NCBI RefSeq assembly: GCF_000005505.3
Contig: NC_016131.3
Span: 72,333,855 to 72,397,854 of the forward strand
Origin: Brachypodium distachyon
Lineage: Eukaryota; Streptophyta; Magnoliopsida; Poales; Poaceae
Direction: 5' to 3'
DNA length: 64,000 nucleotides
Shown: piece by piece, positions 23,701 through 34,500 of the stretch
How the letters are laid out: each line of letters begins with the position of its first letter
Position numbering within the stretch: position 1 is the first letter of the stretch
Program-made: the position numbers and the translations under genes
The notes under the pieces: generated by a model
Database searches by the model: none
Seen by the model: the letters and a program-made list of their open reading frames with translations, nothing else
Told to the model about the DNA's origin: nothing

Positions 23701-25263
23701 GGGTCCATTTTATGCTATTGTGTACCACTTCGTTAGTTCCATATAGACCTTTTTGGCCATATGCAACATAAGCAAGACAAGCTATTTCGTTCCATTGTGA
23801 GCAGACTTCTATGTTCATGTAGCATGCATGGCAAAAGTGCATGTTCTCATCCTTGCTGATAACGGAGAGCTGTTTCTGCTCTCCACAGTGGGCAAGAACT
23901 TTTGGGCAGGTTTTAGCTAGAGTACCTTGCAACTAAATGGATCCCATGCTAAGCATGGGTAGAAACCCTGTTTCCATGGATCCAAATGTTCCCTTCTACA
24001 TTTTCGAGTTGAAATTACTGCTTTCAGTTGCAATTAGTCATCAAAGGTCAGAGTAGGTTTAAGTCAGGAATCAGTAAAAGTGCTCGATCACATGCTTGTT
24101 GAAATTTCAACTAAAAAAAAAAGAGCAACAGGGCCGTGTCTCAGATCCGTGTTTCAGACGACTCGGGACTTGACAAGTTGGCTACGTCTTGAAATCTTAT
24201 TCATATTGTTTTCACCTGTCAAATCATTTTGATTTTTTGAGATCTCTGAACCTTATACGCAACCTGAAGTTGTCATAATTTAGTTTATTTCATTTTGAAA
24301 TTGGAAAGTTGTCATGATTTATTATTTCTATATTTCACAAATTCTTTTTCGTTGCCACCATAAAAATATATTCAAAACCAATATATTTGCAGTTAAAAAG
24401 GAAACATATGAATTGAGGTTTCTTTTAGACATTTTCCATTTCATTACAACCCAAGAAATTTCAGCCCTCCCAAACAGATTGACTCCCTTCTCCAGATAGC
24501 AGTTGCTAAGGGCAACCTGCCACTAAATATATTGTATTGTTTTGAGTAGCTCGTTGGCTATTGAAACTTCAGGCAGTTTAACTATACTGTTTCATGAAAA
24601 TCAATTGTGTAACTACCCTGATCTTGAGATTTCATGGCAAAAGGTACTTATTAATTTAAGTTAGCTGTGCCAATATCTAAATTCTTTCCCAGATTGATAG
24701 TGCTATGACTGAGGTTATGACTCAAATAATAATGCAGTACACATTATGCATTTACTCAGTGATTCTTCATTTCTCAGTCCTCACATCATGTTTGACCTAC
24801 ATTGATTATCTGTGTGCTCACATCTACCATCCAAATATTACTTCCGAATTTTCTTTGATTCACAGTCGCCTCAGTTTACTGGCTGTATTCTGTATTTTAT
24901 TTAGTAAGCAATTCCTAAAGAAATCTGCACATCTTGAAGGCAGCTGATGATTTTCTGACATATTATCTTTAGAGATTCATACCATCAGTCTATATCATGC
25001 TGTAGTTTCCATTAAAAATCTATATTGCTCTGCAGCATACAAAAGGATCCCGCGGAACGCATGTCTGCTTCAGAACTCTTGGTCAGCACTCCCTTTCTTT
25101 TTGTAGTGTGTCCAACTGTGATGCCATCTGTTGACTGCCTTGTGCTGAATTGTCGTCAATGTTCTTGCAGAACCATGCTTTCATTAAGAAGTTCGAGGGC
25201 AAGGATCTAGACCTACGAATTCTTGTCGAGAGCCTTGAACCACCTATGAATGTACCTGAATAA
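20715..25263 (+). CDS. MKK6: MAP kinase kinase, group A (MKK6 type)
   Basis: Eight exons: 20715-20788, 21263-21353, 21624-21761, 22498-22722, 22847-23029, 23138-23358, 25036-25081 and 25171-25263. They total 1071 nt (356 aa), the normal length for this family. The N terminus [19 protein letters not shown] holds the K/L-rich MAPK-docking motif, and the [15 protein letters not shown] block is typical of MKK6. The kinase domain has [18 protein letters not shown], the lysine in [25 protein letters not shown] and the activation segment [16 protein letters not shown]. That segment carries the plant MAPKK S/T-x5-S/T site phosphorylated by MAPKKKs. [19 protein letters not shown] follows. The product phosphorylates the TEY loop of MAP kinases in the cytoplasm and phragmoplast; in Arabidopsis and rice this clade acts with MPK4/MPK3-type partners in cytokinesis and stress responses. 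Every catalytic residue is present. Intron 6 (23359-25035) is unusually long at 1.7 kb. Confidence 0.95.
21844..22026 (+). mobile_element. Au-type SINE in intron 3 of MKK6
   Basis: A tRNA-derived head begins ggggagccttggcgcagcgg (A box) and contains ggttcgagtcc (B box). It continues into the Au SINE body (aaacagcctcttgcag, gtcggacccttccccgg, gcgggagctacatgcac) and ends in a T run. A 23-bp direct repeat flanks it (21821-21843 and 22027-22049, starting tgacgttagagc), the hallmark of target-primed retroposition. It lies in the same orientation as the host gene. Confidence 0.93.
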
Positions 25264-27652
25264 GGATGAGGCTTTGCAGTGAGTTTCAGGGTCGCCCTCC
25301 TGACAGCATCACATATTCGTCCTGAACTGTAAAATCTTCCCTAAATGTGGTGTATGTTCAAAATTCCCAAGAGGAGTCGGATTATTATTAATGTACGACT
25401 CACGGCCCTTTTGTTGTGTGCGGTCATATGAATCTGTGACTAGTTGAGCATGAGAATACAAGGAACCTGAGATGTTGCTTGCCTTCGTATTTTCGCAGCC
25501 TGCTTTTATGTGGTTCATATTGGGAGTATAACCTTAATTATGCCGTGTCCCTTATGTTTTTTGCTTATTATTTTTGAGGGAAAAATGTTTTTGCTTATTG
25601 TTAGCTCCAGTCCGGACTTCCTCATGAATGAAGAGTCAATACATGCTACTAATATGCTCGTGAAATATGAGAATGCATTTTATTTATTTACTAAAGCTGC
25701 AAGGAAGAACATTGAAATTAAACAGTACCGGGTGCATAATTGCTGATGTTACGTCAGTTTTTTAGCTTATCGGATTAGCCCTTTTAGCTTTTGCAAGGCT
25801 TGATGCGACCGAAAGGCTCATGGCACTGGCTACCATATCTGCAGTGAAAGTTTAAGCTGGCAACCACCGAAATGTCAACTTCAGAACTTTTGCGATCAAA
25901 CTGCATAAGCCATGGCTCATTTTCTTATGCACGGGAACAAATGCATCAAGCCTTGTAAAGTTTATACTTGGACCAGCGGCTGCAACCTGCAACCGCTGCA
26001 GATCGAAGGTGTCAATGCTTCCGTTTCACATAAAAAAGCTTGGCTTGGTTTGTTGCCGAATTCGTCGGCTCTATCTATCAAGCCGAGCCGCCTCGTCAGA
26101 AGGGACGTCCCTCGGAAGGCCAGGCCGGGCTGCTGCTGTCCAGACCAGCCGGGAAATGGCTGTAAAAGCCTATTCCAGTCTAGGTTTAAAAGGAAAAGCC
26201 TACCCTATTCCCGGTGGTACAAGTCTACAACAGCTGTCCAGCCGTTGTTTGCTCCAGCGGCCAGGCGAATTAACCAGCTCATCATTATGTCGATACGTAC
26301 AAGGCGGTCGTGCACTTGCGCTGCTGCAGGATCTGGGTAAAAAAAACGTGGGGCTACGAAGGAAAAACAAGCGATTCAACAAAAGATGTCTTAAATTTGT
26401 TAAAATTTGGATGTATTTAGACATGACTTAATGTATAGATGCATTTAAATTTGATCAAAGTTGAGACATATTTTGCTGGACAAAGGAAGTATGGCATTGG
26501 TGGCACAAACCCTTTGGTAATCTTTGTGGACGGTGAGGTACAGCAATGAGTAAAAAAATGATAAGCTAAACTTGGCCAGGCTTGACAGGCGACTAAGAGA
26601 CAGTTCCTTTTGGCCTTCCTGAATTGGCTTCTTCGAGAAGCTGCTCTCTCCCAGCTTCCTGGAGAAGCCACCACCTAAATTTGATTCGGTTAACAAACTA
26701 GTTTGATCTAAAACTATTTTAAAAGTCAAGATAAATCTATGATGCGGTTTTTCTAGGAAGCTAAGTGAGAGCAGCACCGAAGAGGCCTCAAGTCCCCAGA
26801 TCACGGCCAAAGCAAAGAGGTCGTGCGTATCGCCAAACAACGGAGACTGACTAAAATGAATCTTTGACACCGACCCAACAACGCCTACATAATCGTATGA
26901 GATCATTTAAAGAAACTCCAGGCGACGCTGACGCTGGTGCCATGTGATGATGATCACCGCAGCCGGTCCACGGTCTTCCCCACCGATGAAACGACGACTT
27001 TCCCGTCCACAACATTTAGCGCCCCGCGTACGAGGAGCCTCCGTGGGAGTTTCTACACAGCAATCTGGTGTGTTCTTCTGTAGGTACGTCGCTCCTTTGT
27101 TGGGCAGGACGGCGGCCGCCGAGATCCGGGACCGCTGCACGTCCAACAGCGCCCGGTGACGCCCGTACTACTGTACCCCAGAGTCCAGCCGCGTCAAGCT
27201 CCAGTGACATAAATCCCGCGCCGCGAGTCCTGTGATCCCTCTGCGCCGCGGGTCGTCCCTCCTTAGTTCCTACGCGGACGTGCGTGCGGGCCCAACTCCC
27301 CGGCTAGTCCAACTCCTCGCGACAAACTCGCATTTGCTCATCCCGGATTCCTCCTCTCGATCCCGTTCCCATCCACAGACGCTCCCAACCCCAAAGTCCA
27401 AACCAAACCAAAGGCGCCCGGCCTTTTCCTCCCGTTTCCCCACACGCTCTCTGCTCCCGAACCCCGACCCGAAAGTCGCTTTCCGGGCTGCACTGCCCCC
27501 CCTTCGTTACTACTAGGGTTTTCCGTTTTCTTTTCTCTGGCCATGTCGCGCCCGCTTGTCCCCTCCTGACTCGCCTCGGGCTCGGGCGCCTGGCCTCCCT
27601 GGTGTGCCGATTCTCTGGCCAGCTTCCGCTCCGGTTCCGGACGGACCCCCCA
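25264..27652. other. MKK6 3' region, intergenic DNA and OPS-like gene leader
   Basis: 25264-25560 is the probable 3' UTR. Around 26380-26490 there is a decayed Stowaway-like fragment ending ggacaaaggaagta. Open frames at 25912-26431 and 26445-26906 show no family. 27200-27652 is GC-rich and is the likely promoter and leader of the next gene. Confidence 0.4.
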
Positions 27653-28969
27653 ATGGAGGTGGGACTGCCGGGCGTCGCCGGGCGGTGCGGCCGCCACCCG
27701 GCGCAGCTCGTCACCGGGGTCTGCTCCTCCTGCCTCGTCGAGCGCCTCTCCTCCGTCCGCAGCCCCTCGCACCCGGAGATCGTCGAGGTCGCCGCCACCG
27801 CCGCCGCCCAGACGGAGATCGTCGAGGTCGGCACCACTGGCGACTCCGGCGAAGGCGGAGGGTCCGTCTCCGGCGCCGGCGAGGGCAAGCTGCGGAAGAC
27901 GCTCATGCTGCTCTTCCAGATGGACGACTCCGGCGGCGACGCGGCGACCGCGAGTCCGCCGCCCGAAGCCGCCAAGGATCCCGGGGTATTCGAGGTGGAG
28001 CCTGGAGGAGGTGGTGGCGGTGGGGCTCGGGGGAACAAGTGGAAGCGCGGCTCGTGGCTCCGGTCGATCCTGCCCAAGAGGGGGATGATGCGGCGGGGTA
28101 AGAAGGAGGAGGAGGAGGAGCCCTCGCGGCCGCGGGGGGAGGTGTCGGTGGATCCGGACGGCGGCGGCGATGCGCAGGTGGAGCGGAAGGCGAGCTTCCG
28201 GCGCTCGTTCGAGTGGATGGTGTGCCGGGAGCCTCCGAGCAGAGGAGGCTCCCTTGAGCCGCCCCGGCACTCGTGGGACGGGTCCATGGTGGGCAGGGCC
28301 TTCGCTTGCTCGTTCGCGTGCTTAGAGGAACCCCCTGATGGGGTGACGAGGGTGAGGCAGAGTAATGCAGAGGAAGCGGCTGGGGAGACCCGGGCGGCGG
28401 TTGCGGAGAGCAGGAATGGGGGGCATTCGGCTGATATGAGCAGCGGTGAGGTGCGGAGGTTCGGAGAAAGGAGTTGCGGTGACACCGGTCCGGCGATGAC
28501 TGTCTCTGGTGTCGGGAGACGGAGGTCCAACAGGTGGAGCAGGGTGTGGGATCGGAGCATCACGAGTCCACTTAAGGAGTTTGTGAGGAAAGGGGAGCAT
28601 GTCCTCGACCGGTCCTTCTCGGAGTCGAGGAAGGAAACCCGGAGGTGTAACAATGGGGAGACAGCAGACATCGATGGCGAAATTCAGCCTGGCCGCAATG
28701 GCTTGGTTTCAGGTAGAGCAAGCCAAGTCGCAAGCAGAAGCTCGCAAGCCTCAGCTAATGGGGATGCGCAGAATTTCCGCACAGATTGGCTGAAGAATAA
28801 GGATTGCAAGATTGGCAGGAGCAGGAGTGTGCATTATACTTCTCCTGGGAACATGGATAATGGGATGTTGCGGTTTTATCTGACGCCAATGAGAAGCAAC
28901 AGAACCACAAACAGGGGGAGGAGGAGAAGCTCACGCTTGTTTGCGAGGGGACTTTTTGGTTTTGTTTGA
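27653..28969 (+). CDS. OCTOPUS-family (DUF740) polar membrane-associated protein
   Basis: This is an intronless gene of 438 aa. The N terminus carries the family signature, CGRHPAQLVTGVCSSCLVERL, at about residues 12-32: paired cysteines with RHP and TGVCxxCLxERL. Further conserved islands are KLRKTLMLLFQMDD, WKRGSWLRSILPK, the FRRSFEW segment, RSNRWSRVWDRSITSPL and the C-terminal GMLRFYLTPMRSNR. This order is that of the OPS/OPS-like proteins, plant-specific and peripheral at the plasma membrane, which in Arabidopsis promote phloem differentiation by sequestering BIN2. There is no membrane segment, and acidic and basic low-complexity tracts separate the islands. I start at 27653 because the signature follows directly; an in-frame ATG at 27602 would add 17 residues with no family similarity. 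The large open frame on the opposite strand is a GC shadow. Confidence 0.88.
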   Translation: MEVGLPGVAGRCGRHPAQLVTGVCSSCLVERLSSVRSPSHPEIVEVAATAAAQTEIVEVGTTGDSGEGGGSVSGAGEGKLRKTLMLLFQMDDSGGDAATASPPPEAAKDPGVFEVEPGGGGGGGARGNKWKRGSWLRSILPKRGMMRRGKKEEEEEPSRPRGEVSVDPDGGGDAQVERKASFRRSFEWMVCREPPSRGGSLEPPRHSWDGSMVGRAFACSFACLEEPPDGVTRVRQSNAEEAAGETRAAVAESRNGGHSADMSSGEVRRFGERSCGDTGPAMTVSGVGRRRSNRWSRVWDRSITSPLKEFVRKGEHVLDRSFSESRKETRRCNNGETADIDGEIQPGRNGLVSGRASQVASRSSQASANGDAQNFRTDWLKNKDCKIGRSRSVHYTSPGNMDNGMLRFYLTPMRSNRTTNRGRRRSSRLFARGLFGFV

Positions 28970-29775
28970 GTGGCTAAAGTTGAATACTAGCCCCATGCCA
29001 TGCGTTTTAGAAGATGGCAGCAGCAGAAGCAACTTTTCTTCAGAATCTACTCGGCTTATTAGGATTGGCAACTTTGTAAGTTATCCGACTACATTCTTTC
29101 TGTAGTACATTGTTAAGTCCAAATTAGAGTCAAGAAGATTTAGTGTAAGTTGCAGATTTGCTGCTCTGTTCTTCTAAGATATTGCTTATAGATGGAATCT
29201 GGACGAAGCTGTGCAGATTAGTATCATAGTGTAATTATTTATGTTGATAATAATATTTGTCTTAATTCTTCTGAGAGTCTGAACAATCTGTCTCAGTAAG
29301 GATATATACTGTTCTAAACTTCTATTATGTTGCCGACTTGCCGCCTTGTAAGCATATATGTCTACCGTTGCACAAGTTCATGAGCCAGAGAATTTTCATC
29401 TGCCGTTTTGTATGATTGATAAATACTGACCAGAAATTCAGCCACATATGCTACAATATACACAAAGATGGCAATATATCTATCTAGATTTGATAGGCTT
29501 GAAGCCATTCGTGTCTGGACCGTTAATGCATCATAACTACTGGTCCATGCAGTTCATTGCTCTATAAATGGCATTGCAAGGTTCCACTGATGTGTGGTCC
29601 TGTATCTCAAGAGAATTCTCAATGGTGGGGGCCTTGTGCCAAATGATCCCACATGTTGCCTACTCCAGTCTGGATAAAAATAAGGCATATATATAAACTG
29701 CATTGGTGTTCCTGTGTTTTATTTTTAGTCTAGGAAACAGGCATTTCAAGGTCGGATTCTCTCTTGGTAGACTTA
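28970..29775. other. 3' region of OPS-like gene and intergenic DNA
   Basis: AT-rich sequence with no open frame or repeat I can support. The first 250-300 bp are the likely 3' UTR. Confidence 0.35.
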
Positions 29776-30527
29776 TCTGTTGAAGTTCCTTGTTCTCATA
29801 GTTCAACACCTAAACAGTGGGATCATTCAGAGTTCAGCTGTTCTATTCTTAAACAGGATGAGTACAATACCACAAGAGATTTGTTATCCCGGTTGGTTAC
29901 TTGTGATATGACAGTTCATATCCCTATCCATATATGTCAAATCTGGTAATGTTATCTTACCAAGCCATGGAATTTTTTGCCCAACAAAGATGGACTTGGT
30001 TGGATGAATCAAGAGCTCCAGGTTTGGTGGAAGCAAAGTTATCTCTCTCTGGCAAACAGCCAATGCTAAGCTTTGTGTCTGCATTCGTACATTGTTCTTT
30101 TCAGTGGAATCTGAATGGAAGAAGTCTGCAACCTATCGCAAGTCCACACCATCTTTCTTCTTTCTTTTGGAGTAAAGTGTCAGTAAACGTGTCCGTCCAC
30201 CTACTACTGTGTAACACGCAAATCTGGCAGGTCGCATGCCATTTCCTACCTCCTATGCGTGTGGTGCCACACTCCCAACTCCCCACTACTCGCCCTTCGA
30301 TTGGTTTGGAGACTGGAGAACAGCAGAAGTCTCTCATCTGCAGATTTGGCCAAATGTGTAGCTGCAGCTGCAACACACGATTAATCGGTACGGTACTTTC
30401 AGATGTTGCAAAGTTCAGAGTTCAAAAACAGCTTAACGAACTTGGTACTTGGTACGAAACAGACAGACCTTATCATTTAGCAGAGAACTCGGATCAATTA
30501 GGGCATGTACAGTACAGATGGCATTGT
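29776..30527 (+). repeat. Dispersed duplicate block, copy 1
   Basis: It is similar at close to 90 percent by eye to 38458-39236 in the same orientation. It starts tgttgaagttccttgtt and runs to agggcatgtacag. An open frame at 29934-30548 contains stretches such as SFFWSKVSVNVSV and LPTTRPSIGLETG that are kept in the other copy. I recognise no protein family. It ends where the RAR1-like fragment begins. Confidence 0.8.
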
Positions 30528-30552
30528 CTGTCTCTTGGTCTTGGATGACGAT

Positions 30553-30810
30553 GAGAAGGATAACCATGATTCTGCATGTGACTACCATCCAGGTCCTGCC
30601 GTTTTCCATGACAGGATGAGAGGGGTATGTATCTGTTCAAAGCTACATGTTGATTTCTGCCTCTGTAAATAACAATATTCTCGCCATCCCTAAACCGTAC
30701 ATCTGTTCTTGCAGTCGAAATGCTGTGATGTTCATGTCAAGGAGTTTGATGAGTTTATGGAGATACCTGCATGCACAAAGGGTTGGCATATAATGCTGAT
30801 GCGGTATTGT
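30553..30810 (+). pseudogene. RAR1: RAR1 gene fragment: second CHORD domain, intron retained
   Basis: 30553-30624 translates as EKDNHDSACDYHPGPAVF then HDRMRG, and 30715-30789 as SKCCDVHVKEFDEFMEIP then ACTKGWH. Together these are most of the CHORD-II zinc-binding domain of RAR1, the SGT1/HSP90 co-chaperone needed for NLR immune receptors. The 90-bp gap (30625-30714) keeps GT and AG ends, so the copy came from genomic DNA rather than mRNA. The first half of the domain (the CxxxGC part) is missing. The conserved Trp before KCC is Ser (tcg for tgg). After GWH an extra dinucleotide shifts the frame and removes the usual NADA end. There is no start or upstream CHORD-I, so it is a captured or duplicated fragment, not a working gene. 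Confidence 0.85.
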
Positions 30811-31543
30811 GGTGTGAATTCACACCATGCTTAAGGCAATTTTCATGTTGTATCTCCTACCATGTAAACGCCATCTTGCAGCAATTTATTGAGAATTTCG
30901 TCTGGAAGTGTGACAAAACTTTGAGGATGGGCTGCTTAAGCTTTGCCCATAGTGGTTTGTCTGGAAATCTTACGTGATTCTCCTGAAACCACATTTGGCG
31001 TCAACGCCATCGAGGTTAGTGGATGTTGTGGAGCAGCAGAAGTGAGGTGCTCTGTTTCTTTTGTGTGTTGCATGAAGATTAAAACTGATGAGATGCAAAT
31101 ACTAGCACATATGTTATTTTGATACATCCTGACTCAAAAAGAAACAACAATTGACTTGTTTACCAACCAAGATCATAAAAAGTACCGATGGAATGGACAG
31201 GATTTGTTCTCCACATTTCAATTTTGGATTTGTTTTCATCAGCACCCCAAACGCATTCCTTTTTTCCATGATGGAACACCAGCCTTTCGAGTGCCCCTTG
31301 GATGGAGAATGAAACTTGAGTTGATTTTGAGCACTTAAAAGCTAGCAACTGAGTATTTAGAAACCCAGATTCATGCACAAACTCCATTGTTGACCTTATT
31401 ACTAATCAAAGAATACAAGCTTTTGTAATGTCCGTGCCCTAAGCAAACACTTAAACCTATAGTGCAGAGAGACAGAGAGAGAGAGAGAGAAACATTTAGC
31501 ACCTGTAATAAACAAAGAAATTATGGCTCAAACATGTGCACAC
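30811..31543. other. Intergenic DNA with a GA microsatellite
   Basis: 30811-31100 may be further RAR1-derived 3' sequence. A (ag)n run of about 26 bp lies at 31466-31491. Nothing else stands out. Confidence 0.4.
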
Positions 31544-34500
31544 CTAGCTAGCGCTTAAAAGTGGCATATATATTAGCACCTCGGCAGGACAAACCAAGGC
31601 AATGCGGCCATCTTCCTGACGCTGCCAGAACTTTCTCGGAGCTTCCAATTCAGCCTCCTGCATAGCTTTGGCATCCATGGCGTGGCACCGGCTGCAGGGC
31701 TCAAGAACCTTGAACTCAATCCCGACAGGGACCTTAGGCTCAACGTATTTCCTCACATTGGCGAGCGCCTTCTCAGCATCCCGGAGAGCCTCCACGCTCA
31801 TCGGCAAGCACTTGAAGGACGAGGAGCACGTCCTGTCATAGCCGGGGGAGGCGTCCAGGATGAAGCACTCTAGTGAAGTCGACGCCTTCTCGAGGATGTG
31901 GCATGTTAGCTCAACCAGGCTCTTTGCGCTGCAGAAGCCCGTGATGGTCGCCCTCCTTAGATTTCCGAGGCCACCATGGCGGAATTCTGGGATCTCCTGC
32001 TTGGACTGTGACGAACTTTCGTCTGGTTCCCCAACAATAAGGTACTTCTTGTACCATTTGAAACCATCTGCAATCTACACACATGAATGCAACTCTAGGG
32101 TTACTCTATCGATCTCTGAGAGAGATAGACACACACTAGGAGAAATATATCTGCATGTTGCACCAGAAAACAATCTCATTTCTATACACCTTATAAACTG
32201 TTTATAGCAAAAAATAAGTTAAATCTCAATTAAGCAGCATGTTTTTCTGCAGCTTATTATGCTCACGTTTTTCCTTTGCTGTTATATATCAATCCCTTGT
32301 CTATATATAAGAAAAGTATTTCTATAGAAGAACTCTCTATATAAGAAAATCTCTACTAGAGAAATGAACTCTGCAAGAGTAATTTTAGAGTGTTACCGTT
32401 TCATACATATAAAAAACTCTCGTTCAACTCTAGTTACTTCTAAATTATAATTTCAGATATAGGTGTAACTCCAACATTTTTAAACCTTAAGAACTACATA
32501 GGAGTACATATTTCTCTTAATTACAACTTGATTTAGGCTTTGTGTGGATGCCCATGTATTCGCTTTAATCCATTGTACGTTGAAATAATTTGGCATGAAA
32601 ATTTAGTTTCAATTCCACACTCCAACGCACATGGATGTCTTACAAATGCAGTATTTTAATAGTGTCCCCCCAATTATAAGAAAATTATGACTGGAGAAAG
32701 AAATAAAACCTTTTAGTGCGAACCCCCATGCATTGAAATGCTAGATAGTTACTAATTAAAATAGGTAAGCATTGTAGGTTGTAGCAGGGTTTAAAGAAGA
32801 TGCCCGCATCAAATTTTGGTAAACCAATAGCAATCCATCAATGTGTAGCCCCTGTCACATAATAGATAATTGCAGAAAGAATCTCTTGCTGCATCCGAAC
32901 TTCATTTTTTCCCTTTCCTTGTTTTTTTAAGTGCGATTCAGATCCGAATCCTGGATTAGAAATTGTAGCAGATTCACACATCCTCATGGACGAAGTAAAG
33001 ATTAATAGATTATAGACGGTCATCCATGTCGGTTTGACTCTAAATGGTTCATAGAATACATATATGACTGACTAGAGTATAGTGAAAACATGTTTATTTT
33101 GTCTAATTTTACCCCTTCATATGAATGCTTGACTTTTACAATATGTCATAATTATTAATATTTATGTCTATGTTATGTATAGACCATAGTGTTAAATTAT
33201 TTTAAGTTTTTGGTCATATGAGTCTGTGTGGATGACTGCCAATCTGGCGACAATCTATTCTAGATTCAGCAGTGAGTTTGAAGAGGTAAATGCACCGTCA
33301 GTTTATTAACTTGGCGCGCATGTGCAGATTAGTCACCATACTTGCAAAACGCTAAATTCGAGTGTTACAACTTGGCACGTATGAGCGCGCGAGATTAAAA
33401 ATACGAATTCGTATGTTTCGACGCTGACGTGGACGAAAACGATTCGATTTCTTTACAAAGGACACCCTAAATTAATATGGGAGGGGGTAAATTACAAAAA
33501 TCCCCTTCCTTCTTCCTCTAAATCCCTAGCCCGAGGCATCCGACTTCCTGCAGCGCCACATCAGCCTCGTCGTTGCTACCGCTGATGGCTGCCAGCACGC
33601 TGATGGCACACTCTCCCTTGCAGACGGACATCCCATCCACGGCCTGTGCACCGGCGTTGCCAGGACCTTTCTCCTACCGGCTGCGGCGCCGGCGCCGGCT
33701 GTGCAAATCATCTATGTGGCGATCGTGTGCCGATGCCACCACCGACGCGCTCGCCTGCACCGCCACCTCCTTGGACCCTCTCTCCAAGATCCCAGCCCGG
33801 CGAAGAGTCTGTGGTGCGCCGCGCGACGAGGTTCAGTGGCCGGTTGGCGGCGGCGCTTGTGGCGAGCTCGTGGAAGTCCTCAATTCCTAAAATTGGTTGA
33901 CGCGAAATGGTAAGTGGGTGTAGGATGTGCTCTATCTTGAATTAATTTGAGAGGGGAGGGCCGTGGCAGTCAGCATCGTCGGCGAAGCTCGTGGCGGAGC
34001 ATCTCACAGGACTTGGGGAACACGGGCTCCACCAGGCTTGGGGCTACTGTGGGTTGGAATTGAGGGGAGCAGGGATGCTCACGCGGCACTTTGAAGCAAT
34101 AATGGCTCCGCGAGATGCTGCTGGGAGCCAGCTTTATGCGCAGTGCTGCAGTACATGCAAAGTGCTTGGTGCAATGACGGGCGGCGCGAGAGAGGAGGCC
34201 GGGGCAACGGCAAGGTGTGACGGGCGGTCACTGGGACAGGAGGTTGGTCAGAACCTTGTGCCGCCGTGAGGTTGCACGGATAGTCTGTGCCACCGACGCG
34301 ACAGCTGCAGCAGGTCGGCCGCCTCGTGCTAGGAATTTGGAGGAGAAATGAAGGAGATTTTTTACCCATCGCAATTTTGCAATTTACCCCCTCCCATGTT
34401 AATTCAGGGTGTCCTTTGCAATAAATCGAACCGTTTTTCGTCCACGTCAGCATCGAAACATACGAATTCGTATTTTTGACCTCGCGCGCTCATACGTGTC

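Noticed and set aside
27304..28671. 455-codon open frame on the minus strand over the OPS-like gene
   Set aside because: It is antisense to a clear family member in GC-rich DNA, has Ser/Pro/Arg low-complexity content and no domain; typical third-position GC shadow.
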